Source: Myxococcales bacterium (GTDB lineage: Bacteria > Myxococcota_A > Bradymonadia > REDH01). From it: DNA of 17,500 nt. Each line of letters begins with the position of its first letter. Within the stretch, counting starts at the first letter, position 1. The notes under the pieces are model-generated. The model searched no databases, was not told the origin of the DNA, and was given only the letters and a program-made list of their open reading frames with translations. The position numbers were made by a program, and so were the translations under genes. Positions 6,922 to 14,485 of the stretch are shown piece after piece. Where the stretch lies: NCBI GenBank assembly GCA_020633625.1, contig JACKDJ010000007.1, positions 1-17,500 of the forward strand, given 5' to 3'.

Positions 6922-9060
6922 TCAGTGACCGTGGGGGTCCTCACCGATCGGGCGGACGCCGGTGTCGCGCCACCGCTCTGCGCCCGCGAGGCGACTCTCG
7001 AGATCACGACGCTTCCTGGGATCACCGTCCTCGCCCAGCAGCTCCAGCGCGCGCCCGAGCGCCGACGCGCTACGCGCCGGAGCCTCCATCTCCTCCTCGG
7101 CGATCGTCGACATCAGCTCCAACGCACGAATGCGCACGGCAGGCGCGAGCGGCCGCGAACTGAAGCGCTCGAGCTCGTCGAGCGCCCGCGCCGGCTGGCC
7201 CAGCGCGGACCACGCGTTCGCCAGCGAGCGCGAAGCCTCCGCGTCATTCGGAGCAAGCTCCACGACGCGCTCCAGCATCCGTCGACCGCGATCGATTCGG
7301 TCGTCCTGGTCTTCGCGCCCGATGGCCGCACGCAGATACCGTGTCGCCAACCGAAGCCTCGCGTCGGCGCTGTCTGGGCGAATCTGAACGGCACGCTCGA
7401 GGTGCGCGAGGAGCACGTCCTCCGAAGCGCGCAGCGCGGCGGCCTGACGCTCCGCGGCTTCCGCCTCGCCGCTCCCGTCCCCCTCCCCGGCAGAGACCCG
7501 CGCAGCCACGGCGGCCTCGACCTGCGCCGCGCGCGACGGCCCAAACTCGCGCGCGTTCGCCGCGTTGAGCTCGCTCGAGAATCGGCGCTGGCGCTCCGCC
7601 GCTCGCAGCGCCAGCGGCTCGGCGTCTTCGAAGCGCGCGTGGCCGAGGAAAACCACCGCCGCCGCCGCCGGCACCGCCCAACCAAGCGCCAGAACCTGTG
7701 TGGCCGACGCGGCGATCGCAAGGGCCACGACCGCGAGGCGCCCTCCGATACGCGGCGGGACTGCCTCGACCTCGCCGCTGCCCGCCGACGCCGCGCCTGC
7801 CCCGAGAGCGAGACCGACCGCCAGCCCGAGCAGCGCCAGCGGCCCCGCGTGAAGAAGGCCCGGAGACACCGCGAGCCAAGCGACGAGGACGAACACCGCT
7901 GGGATCAACTCGACCGCGCCAACCCGCCATGCCGCCAGTCCAACGCCGAGCACCGTGACCAGCAACAGCAGCGCTGGGCCGGCGCCGTAGTCTCCGGCCA
8001 TCTCGAGCAGCGGAGACGGCGCGCGCCTCGCCACCGGGAGGTCGCCTCCGTGAGAGAGCGCGAAGTCGTCATTGTCGTCGTCCACCGAGCCCACCGCGCC
8101 CGGAAACGCAGCGGCTCCCGCCCCGAACGGCTGCCGGTCGAGCGCGTACCGCAGGGCCGCCTCTGCAAAGTGCGCGCGCGCCCCCGGCTCGCCGTACGGC
8201 CACTCCGACGAGACGGTGACGTGCGCGGCGCCTCGCTCCGCGTCGACCTCGGCAAGCGTGTGGTGCGTGTCCGTGGGCGGCGCGGCAACGAACCCCACCG
8301 CCGCCGCGAGCACGGGCACCAGCGCGCGAGAGAGCGCAAGCCGGTCCCCGTCGGCCGCGCGACGTCGCGACGCCAAGACCGCGAGCAGGCCCGCTACGGC
8401 GAACACGGCGAGCTCGGGCACGGCACCCGTCATCCCCAGCCCAAGACCTGCCGTCGCGGCCCCGATCAACGACAGCACCCGCGCCCTGCGGCTCGTCGCG
8501 GCGTGGACGCAGAGCCAAGCCGCGAGGCCGAACCAGGCCGCTGCTATCTCCGGCGCGTCGAACGCGCCGCGCACCGAACGCAAGGAGATTGGGTCGATGG
8601 GGACCGGTGCGGGGAACGCTACGCCAAGCCGCTGAGCCACCACGAGAGCAGCGTTCGCGATCGCCGCGACGGCGACCGCGCCAGACGCCCACGACGCCAC
8701 AGCCGCGCGCGCACCACCAGCTCCCCACGCCACCGGAACCGCGACGAGCAACGGCAGAACCCAGAGCGCCAACTGGTCCCAGGCGTCGCCGTTCGCCGCT
8801 CGCGCGGCAGAGAGGCCGACCACACCCCCGAGAAGGCCCAACACTAGCACTGGCCCCACCGTCCGCACTCGCGATGCCGGACCGAGCGACCACACGGCCA
8901 CCGCGACAGACGCAAGCCAGACCGAGACGGCGAGCTGGGTCATGTCGAAGCGCGGCACGCCGTTGAGCGCGAGAAGACTCGACGAGAGCAGGGCCACACC
9001 GACCAGCGCACCAACGACGCGCGACCTCGTCGACACCGGCTCCTCGACCTGAAGGTTCAT
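6922..9060 (-). CDS. O-antigen-ligase-like (Wzy/WaaL-type) polytopic membrane protein with C-terminal TPR region
   Basis: A 712-residue integral membrane protein. About ten or more hydrophobic segments fill residues 15-260 and 360-475. Between them is a soluble loop at about 262-355 typical of the O-antigen ligase/polymerase family: EWPYGEPGARAHFAEAALRYAL, QPFGAGAAAFPG, then SHGGDLPVARRAPSPLLEMAGDYGAG, which corresponds to the family's HN..L.LLAE.G..G block, although the usual His-Asn is not exact. Residues about 540-690 hold TPR-like helices (LAHLERAVQIRPDSADARLRLATRYL; MLERVVELAPNDAEASRSLANAW). These proteins join or polymerise glycans at the periplasmic face. The long frame extends to 9726 upstream, but ATG 9060 is clearly the start: AGGAG lies seven bases before it, and upstream residues are shadow of the divergent gene. 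It is first in the four-gene minus-strand cluster. Confidence 0.85.
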   Translation of the reverse strand: MNLQVEEPVSTRSRVVGALVGVALLSSSLLALNGVPRFDMTQLAVSVWLASVAVAVWSLGPASRVRTVGPVLVLGLLGGVVGLSAARAANGDAWDQLALWVLPLLVAVPVAWGAGGARAAVASWASGAVAVAAIANAALVVAQRLGVAFPAPVPIDPISLRSVRGAFDAPEIAAAWFGLAAWLCVHAATSRRARVLSLIGAATAGLGLGMTGAVPELAVFAVAGLLAVLASRRRAADGDRLALSRALVPVLAAAVGFVAAPPTDTHHTLAEVDAERGAAHVTVSSEWPYGEPGARAHFAEAALRYALDRQPFGAGAAAFPGAVGSVDDDNDDFALSHGGDLPVARRAPSPLLEMAGDYGAGPALLLLVTVLGVGLAAWRVGAVELIPAVFVLVAWLAVSPGLLHAGPLALLGLAVGLALGAGAASAGSGEVEAVPPRIGGRLAVVALAIAASATQVLALGWAVPAAAAVVFLGHARFEDAEPLALRAAERQRRFSSELNAANAREFGPSRAAQVEAAVAARVSAGEGDGSGEAEAAERQAAALRASEDVLLAHLERAVQIRPDSADARLRLATRYLRAAIGREDQDDRIDRGRRMLERVVELAPNDAEASRSLANAWSALGQPARALDELERFSSRPLAPAVRIRALELMSTIAEEEMEAPARSASALGRALELLGEDGDPRKRRDLESRLAGAERWRDTGVRPIGEDPHGH

Positions 9061-9067
9061 CGCAGCA

Positions 9068-9072
9068 CTCCT
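9068..9072 (-). promoter_or_regulatory. Ribosome binding site fixing the start of the O-antigen-ligase-like gene
   Basis: On the minus strand AGGAG sits seven bases upstream of ATG 9060. It decides this start over the 222 extra codons of open frame that run upstream through the divergent gene. Confidence 0.75.
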
Positions 9073-9222
9073 GAGAAGCCCGTCGACACGTGACGTCGTG
9101 TGCGCCGGCATGATCGTGAAGTCAAGCCGGCGGCCGCGGTCCGCCGCGGACGAACTAACGCAACGCCGTGGCGCGCATTCCCGCTTCGTGCGACAACGAC
9201 GCGGTCGACCGTCCCCGCGGCA

Positions 9223-10254
9223 ATGCGCAAGACCGATCCAGACATCGAGAGCGAGTACGTCGGCGAGCGAGCGACGCGCCGACCCGCCGCCGCCGCCGCC
9301 CTCGCGCTCCTTAGCCCCGGAAGCGCGCTTGCCTACGTCGGCGAGCTCCGCGGCGCGCTGCTGATCAACGCCGCGTCGGTCGCCGCCTGGGTGGGCTTCT
9401 TCGCGGTGTGGGCACACCGCCCGTTCCCTCTCGCCATCCCATTCTGGGGGTTTGCCGCTGGCTGGCTGGTGTGCCTCGCCGCCGCGGCCTGGGATGCCGC
9501 GCGACGCGCGGCATCCGTCCGCGAGCAGTACGTCCTTCGCGACGTGAACCACCCGTTCGTCTACTTCGCGATCGCCCTCTTCTCGTTCGTCGTGCCCCTC
9601 GCCGGCCTCGCGGTTCTCGCAGAGCGGCATCTCGTCACGATCGTCCGCGTCGACACGAACGACATGTTCCCCAACGTCATCGCCGGCGACACGGTCGTCG
9701 TCGACCGGCGGGTGTCGGGATCTCACGCGCCCCGCTCGGGCGAGCTCGTCGCGTTCCGGGCGCCCAGCGGCGACATTGCAGTCAGCCGTGTCATCGCGGG
9801 CCCGGAGTCGACGGTGGTCGCGACCACCGATCTGCTCTTCGTCGACGACAAGCCCGTCCTCCGCCTCCAGGCGGCCGAACGCGATGCCGCGCGTCTCGAA
9901 GCCCTGTCCGGGCCGGCACCGGACGGCTTCGGCCAGTACGTCGAGCAGCTTGGCGACGCCACTTTCGCGGTCGTCGCCCCCCGCCGCAGCTTCGGCCTCG
10001 CGCCAGACACAATCGAGGTCGGCCCCGGGCAGCTCGCCGTGCTCAACGACGACCGCTCGACACGCCGCGACAGCCGGACCTTCGGCGCAATCGACGGCAC
10101 TGCGCTTGTCGGCCGGCCGCTTTTCTTGGCGCGCCCGTCGCGAGGAGGGGGCGAGGCCGTCTCACTCGTCGCGGCGGCCCTGGGGCCCGTGGACCGCGAC
10201 AGCCAACCACGCGACGGCCTCCGCATTCAGCCGATCGCGCTCGACTCCGAGTAG
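9223..10254 (+). CDS. Signal peptidase I-like membrane protein lacking the catalytic Ser/Lys dyad (putative pseudoenzyme)
   Basis: A 343-residue protein. Its N-terminal half has about four hydrophobic helices (about 21-38, 45-63, 68-90, 110-133); the first segment (AAAALALLSPGSALAYVGELRGALL) resembles the PGLGQ-x-Y-x-G-x-x-RG element of small membrane domains fused to some bacterial signal peptidases. The C-terminal half follows peptidase family S26. TNDMFPNVIAGDTVVVDR aligns with the SGSMxPTLxxGDxxxV box, but Asp147 takes the place of the catalytic Ser. GDIAVSRVIAGPESTV aligns with the YxKRVxGxPGD box, but Ser188 replaces the general-base Lys. Their spacing (41) fits Bacillus-type enzymes. 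The last box is kept as NDDRSTRRDSRTFGAI and VGRPL. The fold is therefore preserved and the known chemistry lost. ATG 9223 has no clear Shine-Dalgarno; GTG 9100 is an alternative. It is divergent from the gene at 9060 and converges with mlaD 19 bases downstream. Confidence 0.85.
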   Translation: MRKTDPDIESEYVGERATRRPAAAAALALLSPGSALAYVGELRGALLINAASVAAWVGFFAVWAHRPFPLAIPFWGFAAGWLVCLAAAAWDAARRAASVREQYVLRDVNHPFVYFAIALFSFVVPLAGLAVLAERHLVTIVRVDTNDMFPNVIAGDTVVVDRRVSGSHAPRSGELVAFRAPSGDIAVSRVIAGPESTVVATTDLLFVDDKPVLRLQAAERDAARLEALSGPAPDGFGQYVEQLGDATFAVVAPRRSFGLAPDTIEVGPGQLAVLNDDRSTRRDSRTFGAIDGTALVGRPLFLARPSRGGGEAVSLVAAALGPVDRDSQPRDGLRIQPIALDSE

Positions 10255-10273
10255 CGGCGACGCGGCGCCCCGG

Positions 10274-11377
10274 TCACTCCTTCCAGATGATGCGCCACGG
10301 TCGGCGCTTCAGCTCGCGGACGAACTCGCGCATGTCCTCGAAGATCTCCTCGTCGCGCAGCAGGCGGCCGATGGAGCCCTCGCCCTGCTCGATCCGGTGC
10401 ACGACGGTTCGGACATCGGCCGATGCGCTGGCGAGGTCGACGCTGATCCGCTCGGCGTTGTCGATCGTCGAGCCGATCTGATCCTCGTTCTCGTTGAGGA
10501 TGCGCTCGGCGCTCTCGGCGGCGCCGCGAATGCTGGTGAGCGTCGGCTCGACCTCGCGCCTCGCGACGACGGTGATCTCCTCGACGTTGTCGACGATGCG
10601 GCGGATGTCGCCTCCATCGCCGACGCCACGGTTGAGCGAGCGCCCGAGCTGGTCGAACTCGCCGGTCGCGGACTCGACGTTGTGCAAGATGTTGGGGATC
10701 GTCTCCTTGTTCGTCGCGATCTCGCTGACGGTCTCGTCGACGCCCCGAATGATGCTGTCGATATGATCGCGGTTGGTGGCGACCCGCTCGTGGAGCTCGC
10801 CCGCCGCGTCGGCGATGTTGTTGATCAGGTCGTCAATCCGGATCGGCTCCGCGTCGCCGCGCCCGTTCATCCGGTTCACGATCTCGCGAAGCCCCTGGAT
10901 GATGTCGTAGCCAGACGACAGGAGCTGGTCGAGGCGCGGGGGGTCTGTGCCCAAGAAGATGTCGTTCGCCTCGATCGGCGGTGCCGAGCGATCGACCGAC
11001 GTCACCTCGATGTACGGCTCGCCGAGCACGCCCTGCGTCGTGATCGTGAACTGCGCGTCTCGCCGGATCGAGCTCCGCAGCGCGTCGTCGATGAACAGCG
11101 TCGCGCGGACGTAGACCGGACGCTCCACGCCGTCGCCCACAGCCTGCGGCTCGCCGCCCAGGAACTGGACCGTGCGGACGGAGCCCGCAGGGATGCCAGC
11201 CAGTCGGACGGGTGCACCGGGCTTGAGGCCCGCCGCGTTGTTGAAGTCGACCGCGATCTGGACCCCCGACGAGAAGTTGCAGTCGCCGAGCACCATCACG
11301 AACGCGACGAAGACACCGACCGCCAGCAACACCAGCGCGCCTACCTTGACCTCGATCGCCGTTTCTTTGCGCCGCAT
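10274..11377 (-). CDS. mlaD: MlaD-like MCE-domain protein with long helical tail
   Basis: A 367-residue substrate-binding ring subunit of an MCE lipid transporter. A single N-terminal membrane helix (about 11-30) is followed by one MCE domain at about 38-127 (VQIAVDFNNAAGLKPGAPVRLAGIPAGSV ... ITTQGVLGEPYIEV). A long helical region at about 145-350 is rich in Asp/Glu/Asn/Ile heptad-like repeats. The end is QGEGSIGRLL then RRPWRIIWKE, as in other long MCE proteins. E. coli MlaD is only about 180 residues, so the tail is the notable part; six copies could form a tunnel or needle projecting toward the outer membrane. ATG 11377 is preceded by AGAGG four bases upstream; the frame continues to 11533 only inside the upstream ATPase gene. 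It is the last gene of the operon, 22 bases after ATPase 2. Confidence 0.9.
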   Translation of the reverse strand: MRRKETAIEVKVGALVLLAVGVFVAFVMVLGDCNFSSGVQIAVDFNNAAGLKPGAPVRLAGIPAGSVRTVQFLGGEPQAVGDGVERPVYVRATLFIDDALRSSIRRDAQFTITTQGVLGEPYIEVTSVDRSAPPIEANDIFLGTDPPRLDQLLSSGYDIIQGLREIVNRMNGRGDAEPIRIDDLINNIADAAGELHERVATNRDHIDSIIRGVDETVSEIATNKETIPNILHNVESATGEFDQLGRSLNRGVGDGGDIRRIVDNVEEITVVARREVEPTLTSIRGAAESAERILNENEDQIGSTIDNAERISVDLASASADVRTVVHRIEQGEGSIGRLLRDEEIFEDMREFVRELKRRPWRIIWKE

Positions 11378-11399
11378 TCGACCTCTCGCTCGCGCCCTT

Positions 11400-12143
11400 T
11401 CAGACCTCCATCGGTCCTTCGGGACGCCCGTTGATGAACTGCTGCACGATCGGGTCGTCGGTCGTCCGATACGCGCTCGGCGGGCCATCCAGAACGAACT
11501 GGCCCTTGTAGAGCATGGCCACCCTGTCGGCAACGCCGAAGATGGACCGAAGGTCGTGGCTCACCACGATCGACGTGACGCCTAGACGCTCCGACAGATC
11601 GGTGATGAGCCGGTCGACGATGTTCGCCGAGATCGGGTCGATGCCCGTCGTCGGCTCGTCGAAGATCACGAACTCGGGGTTCAATGTCAGCGCACGCGCG
11701 ATCGCGACCTTCTTCCGCATGCCGTCGCCGAAGTCCGCCGGGTACCGCGACGCCTCGCCCTGCATCCCCACAAGCGCCAGCTTCTCCATCGCGAGCTCCC
11801 GCGCACGCCGCTGCGTGACGTGCTGGTGCTTCCGGATCGGCAGCGCGACGTTGTCGAGGAGCGTCATCGAGTCGAAGAGGGTCGAGTTCTGGAACACGTA
11901 CGAGCACTTCTTCCGGATCCGATAGAACGCCCGCTCCGACAGATCCGTGATGTCCTCGCCGTCCAGAATCACGCGGCCCTTGTCCGGACGGAGCAACCCA
12001 ACGAGGTGCTTCACCAGCACCGACTTGCCCGCCCCAGACTGGCCGATGATGAACATGATCTCGCCCTTCTGGACCTCGAGGTTCACACCTTTGAGGACCT
12101 CCTTCGGGCCAAACGCCTTGTAGATGTCGATGAACTCGATCAT
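11400..12143 (-). CDS. mlaF: MlaF-like ABC ATPase 2, with degenerate signature motif
   Basis: A 247-residue cytoplasmic ATPase of the Mla/MCE lipid transport family. Motifs: Walker A GQSGAGKS (34-41), Q-loop Gln85 in YVFQNSTLF, Walker B FVIFDEP with the catalytic Glu163 intact, D-loop TGID, H-loop His196 in VVSHD. The ABC signature, normally LSGGM/Q, reads FGDGM at 138-142 (bases 11718-11732), with Ser changed to Gly and the first Gly to Asp. A homodimer would have two defective sites, whereas pairing with ATPase 1, whose signature is normal but whose Walker B Glu is Asp, gives one good site. ATG 12143 lies four bases after the stop of permease 2, so the two are translationally close. Family assignment is secure; the partner choice is inference. 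Confidence 0.93.
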   Translation of the reverse strand: MIEFIDIYKAFGPKEVLKGVNLEVQKGEIMFIIGQSGAGKSVLVKHLVGLLRPDKGRVILDGEDITDLSERAFYRIRKKCSYVFQNSTLFDSMTLLDNVALPIRKHQHVTQRRARELAMEKLALVGMQGEASRYPADFGDGMRKKVAIARALTLNPEFVIFDEPTTGIDPISANIVDRLITDLSERLGVTSIVVSHDLRSIFGVADRVAMLYKGQFVLDGPPSAYRTTDDPIVQQFINGRPEGPMEV

Positions 12144-12147
12144 CGCG

Positions 12148-12990
12148 TCACGAGAACAGGAACACGTAGCCGAAACCGCTGAGCAGGAAGTCCAGGAAAG
12201 TGATCGCGAGGCTCGCGTTCACCACCGACTTCGTCGTCGCCCAGCCCACTCCCTCGCTGCCGCCGAACGCGCTCAGCCCCGCCTCGGCCGCGATGATTGG
12301 GACCGCGATCCCGTATGCCAGCGACTTCATGCCGAAGATGATCAGGTCGCCCCAGATGATGAACGACGTGTTGTAGAACGTCCCCGGGTTTACGCCAAAC
12401 ATCATCTTGGCAGTCCACATCCCGCTGATGAACGAGACCACGATCGCGAGCGTGCTCAACACCAGGGTCATCAACACGCTCGCGATGAACCGCGGGACCA
12501 CCAGGTAGTGCACCGGGTCGGCGTTGTTCATCCGCAGCGCGTCGACCTGCTCGGTCACGACCATCGACCCGATCTCGGCGGCGATGCCGGTGCCGACGCG
12601 AGTGGCCAGCATCAGCGCCGTAATCGTCGGGCCGAACTCGCGGAACAGCATCTGCAGATACAGCGCCCCAAGGAGCTGCAGGTCGCCCACGATCCGCTGC
12701 GCCTGGAAGCCCGACTGGTAGATCAGGATCATCCCAAGGAATCCGAGAACCACCGCGATGAAGACCAGCGAACGGTTGCCGATCTCGAACGCCTGCCGCC
12801 ACACCTCCGACCACCGCACCGGCCGCCGAAACGCGTAGAACACCGTCAGCCACAGCACGTGCGCCATCGCAGCGAGCTCGCGGCCGACAAAGAGGAACGG
12901 CTCGCCCACGGACGCCAACACAACGCCGAAGCCGGCCGGCTCCGGCGGCGCCAGCGACGCACCCGACGTCTGTTCCTCGGTCGCGCTCAC
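12148..12990 (-). CDS. mlaE: MlaE-like permease 2 of the MCE lipid transporter
   Basis: A 280-residue inner-membrane permease of the MlaE family. An N-terminal interfacial segment is followed by about five transmembrane helices (near 70-92, 105-130, 155-190, 208-230, 255-278). The family signature is at 131-155: TRVGTGIAAEIGSMVVTEQVDALRM, where EQVDAL forms the coupling helix contacting the ATPase. The C-terminal family block GGSEGVGWATTKSVVNASL is also present. Compared with permease 1 it has an N-terminal extension of about 20 residues and clearly different helices, so it is a paralog and not a recent duplicate. The GTG start at 12990 overlaps the stop of permease 1 by four bases (GTGA), a sign of coupled translation and fixed stoichiometry. 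Four bases separate it from ATPase 2. Confidence 0.92.
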   Translation of the reverse strand: MSATEEQTSGASLAPPEPAGFGVVLASVGEPFLFVGRELAAMAHVLWLTVFYAFRRPVRWSEVWRQAFEIGNRSLVFIAVVLGFLGMILIYQSGFQAQRIVGDLQLLGALYLQMLFREFGPTITALMLATRVGTGIAAEIGSMVVTEQVDALRMNNADPVHYLVVPRFIASVLMTLVLSTLAIVVSFISGMWTAKMMFGVNPGTFYNTSFIIWGDLIIFGMKSLAYGIAVPIIAAEAGLSAFGGSEGVGWATTKSVVNASLAITFLDFLLSGFGYVFLFS

Positions 12991-13757
12991 TTCAGCACGT
13001 AGGTGATGACGTAATCAAACAAGAAGATGCTCACAGCCGATGCCACAACCGAGTTGTTCACGGACCGCCCGACCCCGACCGCGCCGCCCTCGGTCGACAT
13101 CCCGTAGTGACAGCTCACCGTCGCGATCGCCACACCAAAGAACAGCGCCTTCGCCAGCCCGTTCAGAAAATCCCCAAGCTTCAGATACTCGTCGATCGAG
13201 TGGTAGAACAGCGCCGGCTCCACCCCCAGCAGCACCTTCGCCGTCAGCGCGCCGCCCGCCAGCGCCGTCAGATCTCCGACGATCGTCAGAAGCACCATCA
13301 TCGAGACGATCGCCACGAACCGCGGCACGAGCAGGTACGGCAACGGGTCGATCGACAGCGCCCGAAGCGCGTCCACCTGCTCCGTCACCTTCATCGTTCC
13401 CAGCTCCGCCGTGTTGTTCGCGCCGACGCGCCCCGAGAACATCAGCCCGATCATGACCGGGCCGACCTCGCGCAGCGTCGCGAAGCCGGCGCCCCACCCC
13501 AGCAGCCCGAACGCGTCGAACTCTGCGACCAGCTGACCCGTCTGAATGACCATGATCGCGCCGACCAGGATCGCGGTGACCACGACGATCGGGAAGCTCT
13601 TCACCCCCACCTTGTACAGGTTGCGCCAGGCCTCCATCGGGTCCATCTGCAGCCGCAGCGTCCCCCAGGCGAGCTGAAACACCAAGACAGTCAGCGCGCC
13701 AACCGTCTCGGCGACCGCGAGGAACACCGTCCCAACGACGTGGAGCAGCGCGCTCAT
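12987..13757 (-). CDS. mlaE: MlaE-like permease 1 of the MCE lipid transporter
   Basis: A 256-residue inner-membrane permease of the MlaE family. It contains hydrophobic helices near 8-30, 55-75, 98-112, 140-172, 200-218 and 232-252. The family signature GRVGANNTAELGTMKVTEQVDALRAL (109-134) includes the EQVDAL coupling helix, and the C-terminal block EGGAVGVGRSVNNSVV is present. ATG 13757 is supported by GGGGAG eight bases upstream and by a four-base ATGA overlap with the ATPase 1 stop; the open frame upstream of it is shadow inside that gene. The 3' end overlaps the permease 2 start by four bases. Having two dissimilar MlaE proteins side by side suggests a permease heterodimer; separate homodimeric transporters sharing one MlaD are the alternative. 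Confidence 0.92.
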   Translation of the reverse strand: MSALLHVVGTVFLAVAETVGALTVLVFQLAWGTLRLQMDPMEAWRNLYKVGVKSFPIVVVTAILVGAIMVIQTGQLVAEFDAFGLLGWGAGFATLREVGPVMIGLMFSGRVGANNTAELGTMKVTEQVDALRALSIDPLPYLLVPRFVAIVSMMVLLTIVGDLTALAGGALTAKVLLGVEPALFYHSIDEYLKLGDFLNGLAKALFFGVAIATVSCHYGMSTEGGAVGVGRSVNNSVVASAVSIFLFDYVITYVLK

Positions 13758-14485
13758 TCGTCGCTCTCCCCGCGCCAGAACTGCTGCACGAACCGGACCT
13801 CGCTCGACTCGATCTCGTCGCGAGTCCCACGGAACACCACGCGGCCGTGGTTCAGAAGCACGAACTCGTCGCAAATGTCGCGAACCCCCAGGATGTCGTG
13901 CGTGATCACGACCGAGGTCACACCGCGCTCCCGCTTCATGCGGTCGAGCAAGATGAAGATCTTGCTCGACGTCACCGGGTCGAGGCCGGCCGTCGGGTCG
14001 TCGTAGAATAGCAACGGCGGCTCGTGGATCACCGCGCGCGCAAACGTCACGCGCTTCTTCATCCCGCCCGAGAGCTCGCGCGGGTACTGCTTCTGGATCC
14101 CCGGAAGGTCCACCTGATGCAGCAGCTCCGCCACACGTTCCGTGATCTCTCCCTCGCCCAGCTTGCCCGCCTGACGGAGCGGAAACGCGATGTTCTCTTC
14201 GACCGTCATGAAGTCGAACAGCGCATAGTTCTGAAACAGCATCCCCATCGACGCGCGCGCCCGCGCCAGCTCGACGTCGTTCAGCGCCAGCATGTCTTCG
14301 CCGTTCACGTGGACTGTTCCACGCTCGGGCCGAACCAGCGCCGCCATGATCTTGATCAGCAGACTCTTGCCGGCGCCACCGGGACCAATCAACGCTAGCT
14401 GTGTGCCCGCTCCGACCGTCAGCGACACGTCGTCGAGGACCACCTCGCGACCGTGCAGCTTCGTGATGCCGGCAACTTCGATCAC
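13754..14485 (-). CDS. mlaF: MlaF-like ABC ATPase 1, with Asp in place of the Walker B catalytic Glu
   Basis: A 243-residue cytoplasmic ABC ATPase of the MlaF family. Motifs: Walker A GPGGAGKS (34-41), Q-loop Gln85 in MLFQNYALF, intact signature LSGGM (138-142), Walker B LLFYDD (158-163), D-loop AGLD, H-loop His196 in VVITHD. At 163 the catalytic glutamate is aspartate (codon GAC, bases 13997-13999), a change known from the non-hydrolysing site of heterodimeric ABC proteins. Key positions coincide number for number with ATPase 2, whose lesion is in the signature. The start is GTG 14485, which overlaps the lipoprotein stop by four bases (GTGA) and has GAGGGG just upstream; the longer frame to 14569 lies inside the upstream gene. 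Confidence 0.93.
   Translation of the reverse strand: MIEVAGITKLHGREVVLDDVSLTVGAGTQLALIGPGGAGKSLLIKIMAALVRPERGTVHVNGEDMLALNDVELARARASMGMLFQNYALFDFMTVEENIAFPLRQAGKLGEGEITERVAELLHQVDLPGIQKQYPRELSGGMKKRVTFARAVIHEPPLLFYDDPTAGLDPVTSSKIFILLDRMKRERGVTSVVITHDILGVRDICDEFVLLNHGRVVFRGTRDEIESSEVRFVQQFWRGESDE
13766..13771 (-). promoter_or_regulatory. Ribosome binding site of permease 1
   Basis: GGGGAG on the minus strand lies eight bases before ATG 13757. It sets this start within a frame that would otherwise run through the preceding ATPase gene. Confidence 0.6.

Noticed and set aside
6889..8847. A 652-residue plus-strand open frame
   Set aside because: It is Arg/Glu/Gln/His-rich with no hydrophobic or motif structure, and lies opposite the O-antigen-ligase-like gene, which has a strong Shine-Dalgarno and membrane helices.
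9776..11434. A 552-residue plus-strand open frame crossing the pseudo signal peptidase end and mlaD
   Set aside because: It changes character where it crosses the real genes and is a shadow of mlaD; no family pattern was seen.
12124..13002. A 292-residue plus-strand frame rich in His, Arg, Asp and Gln
   Set aside because: It is antisense to permease 2 and its composition is the mirror of hydrophobic codons.
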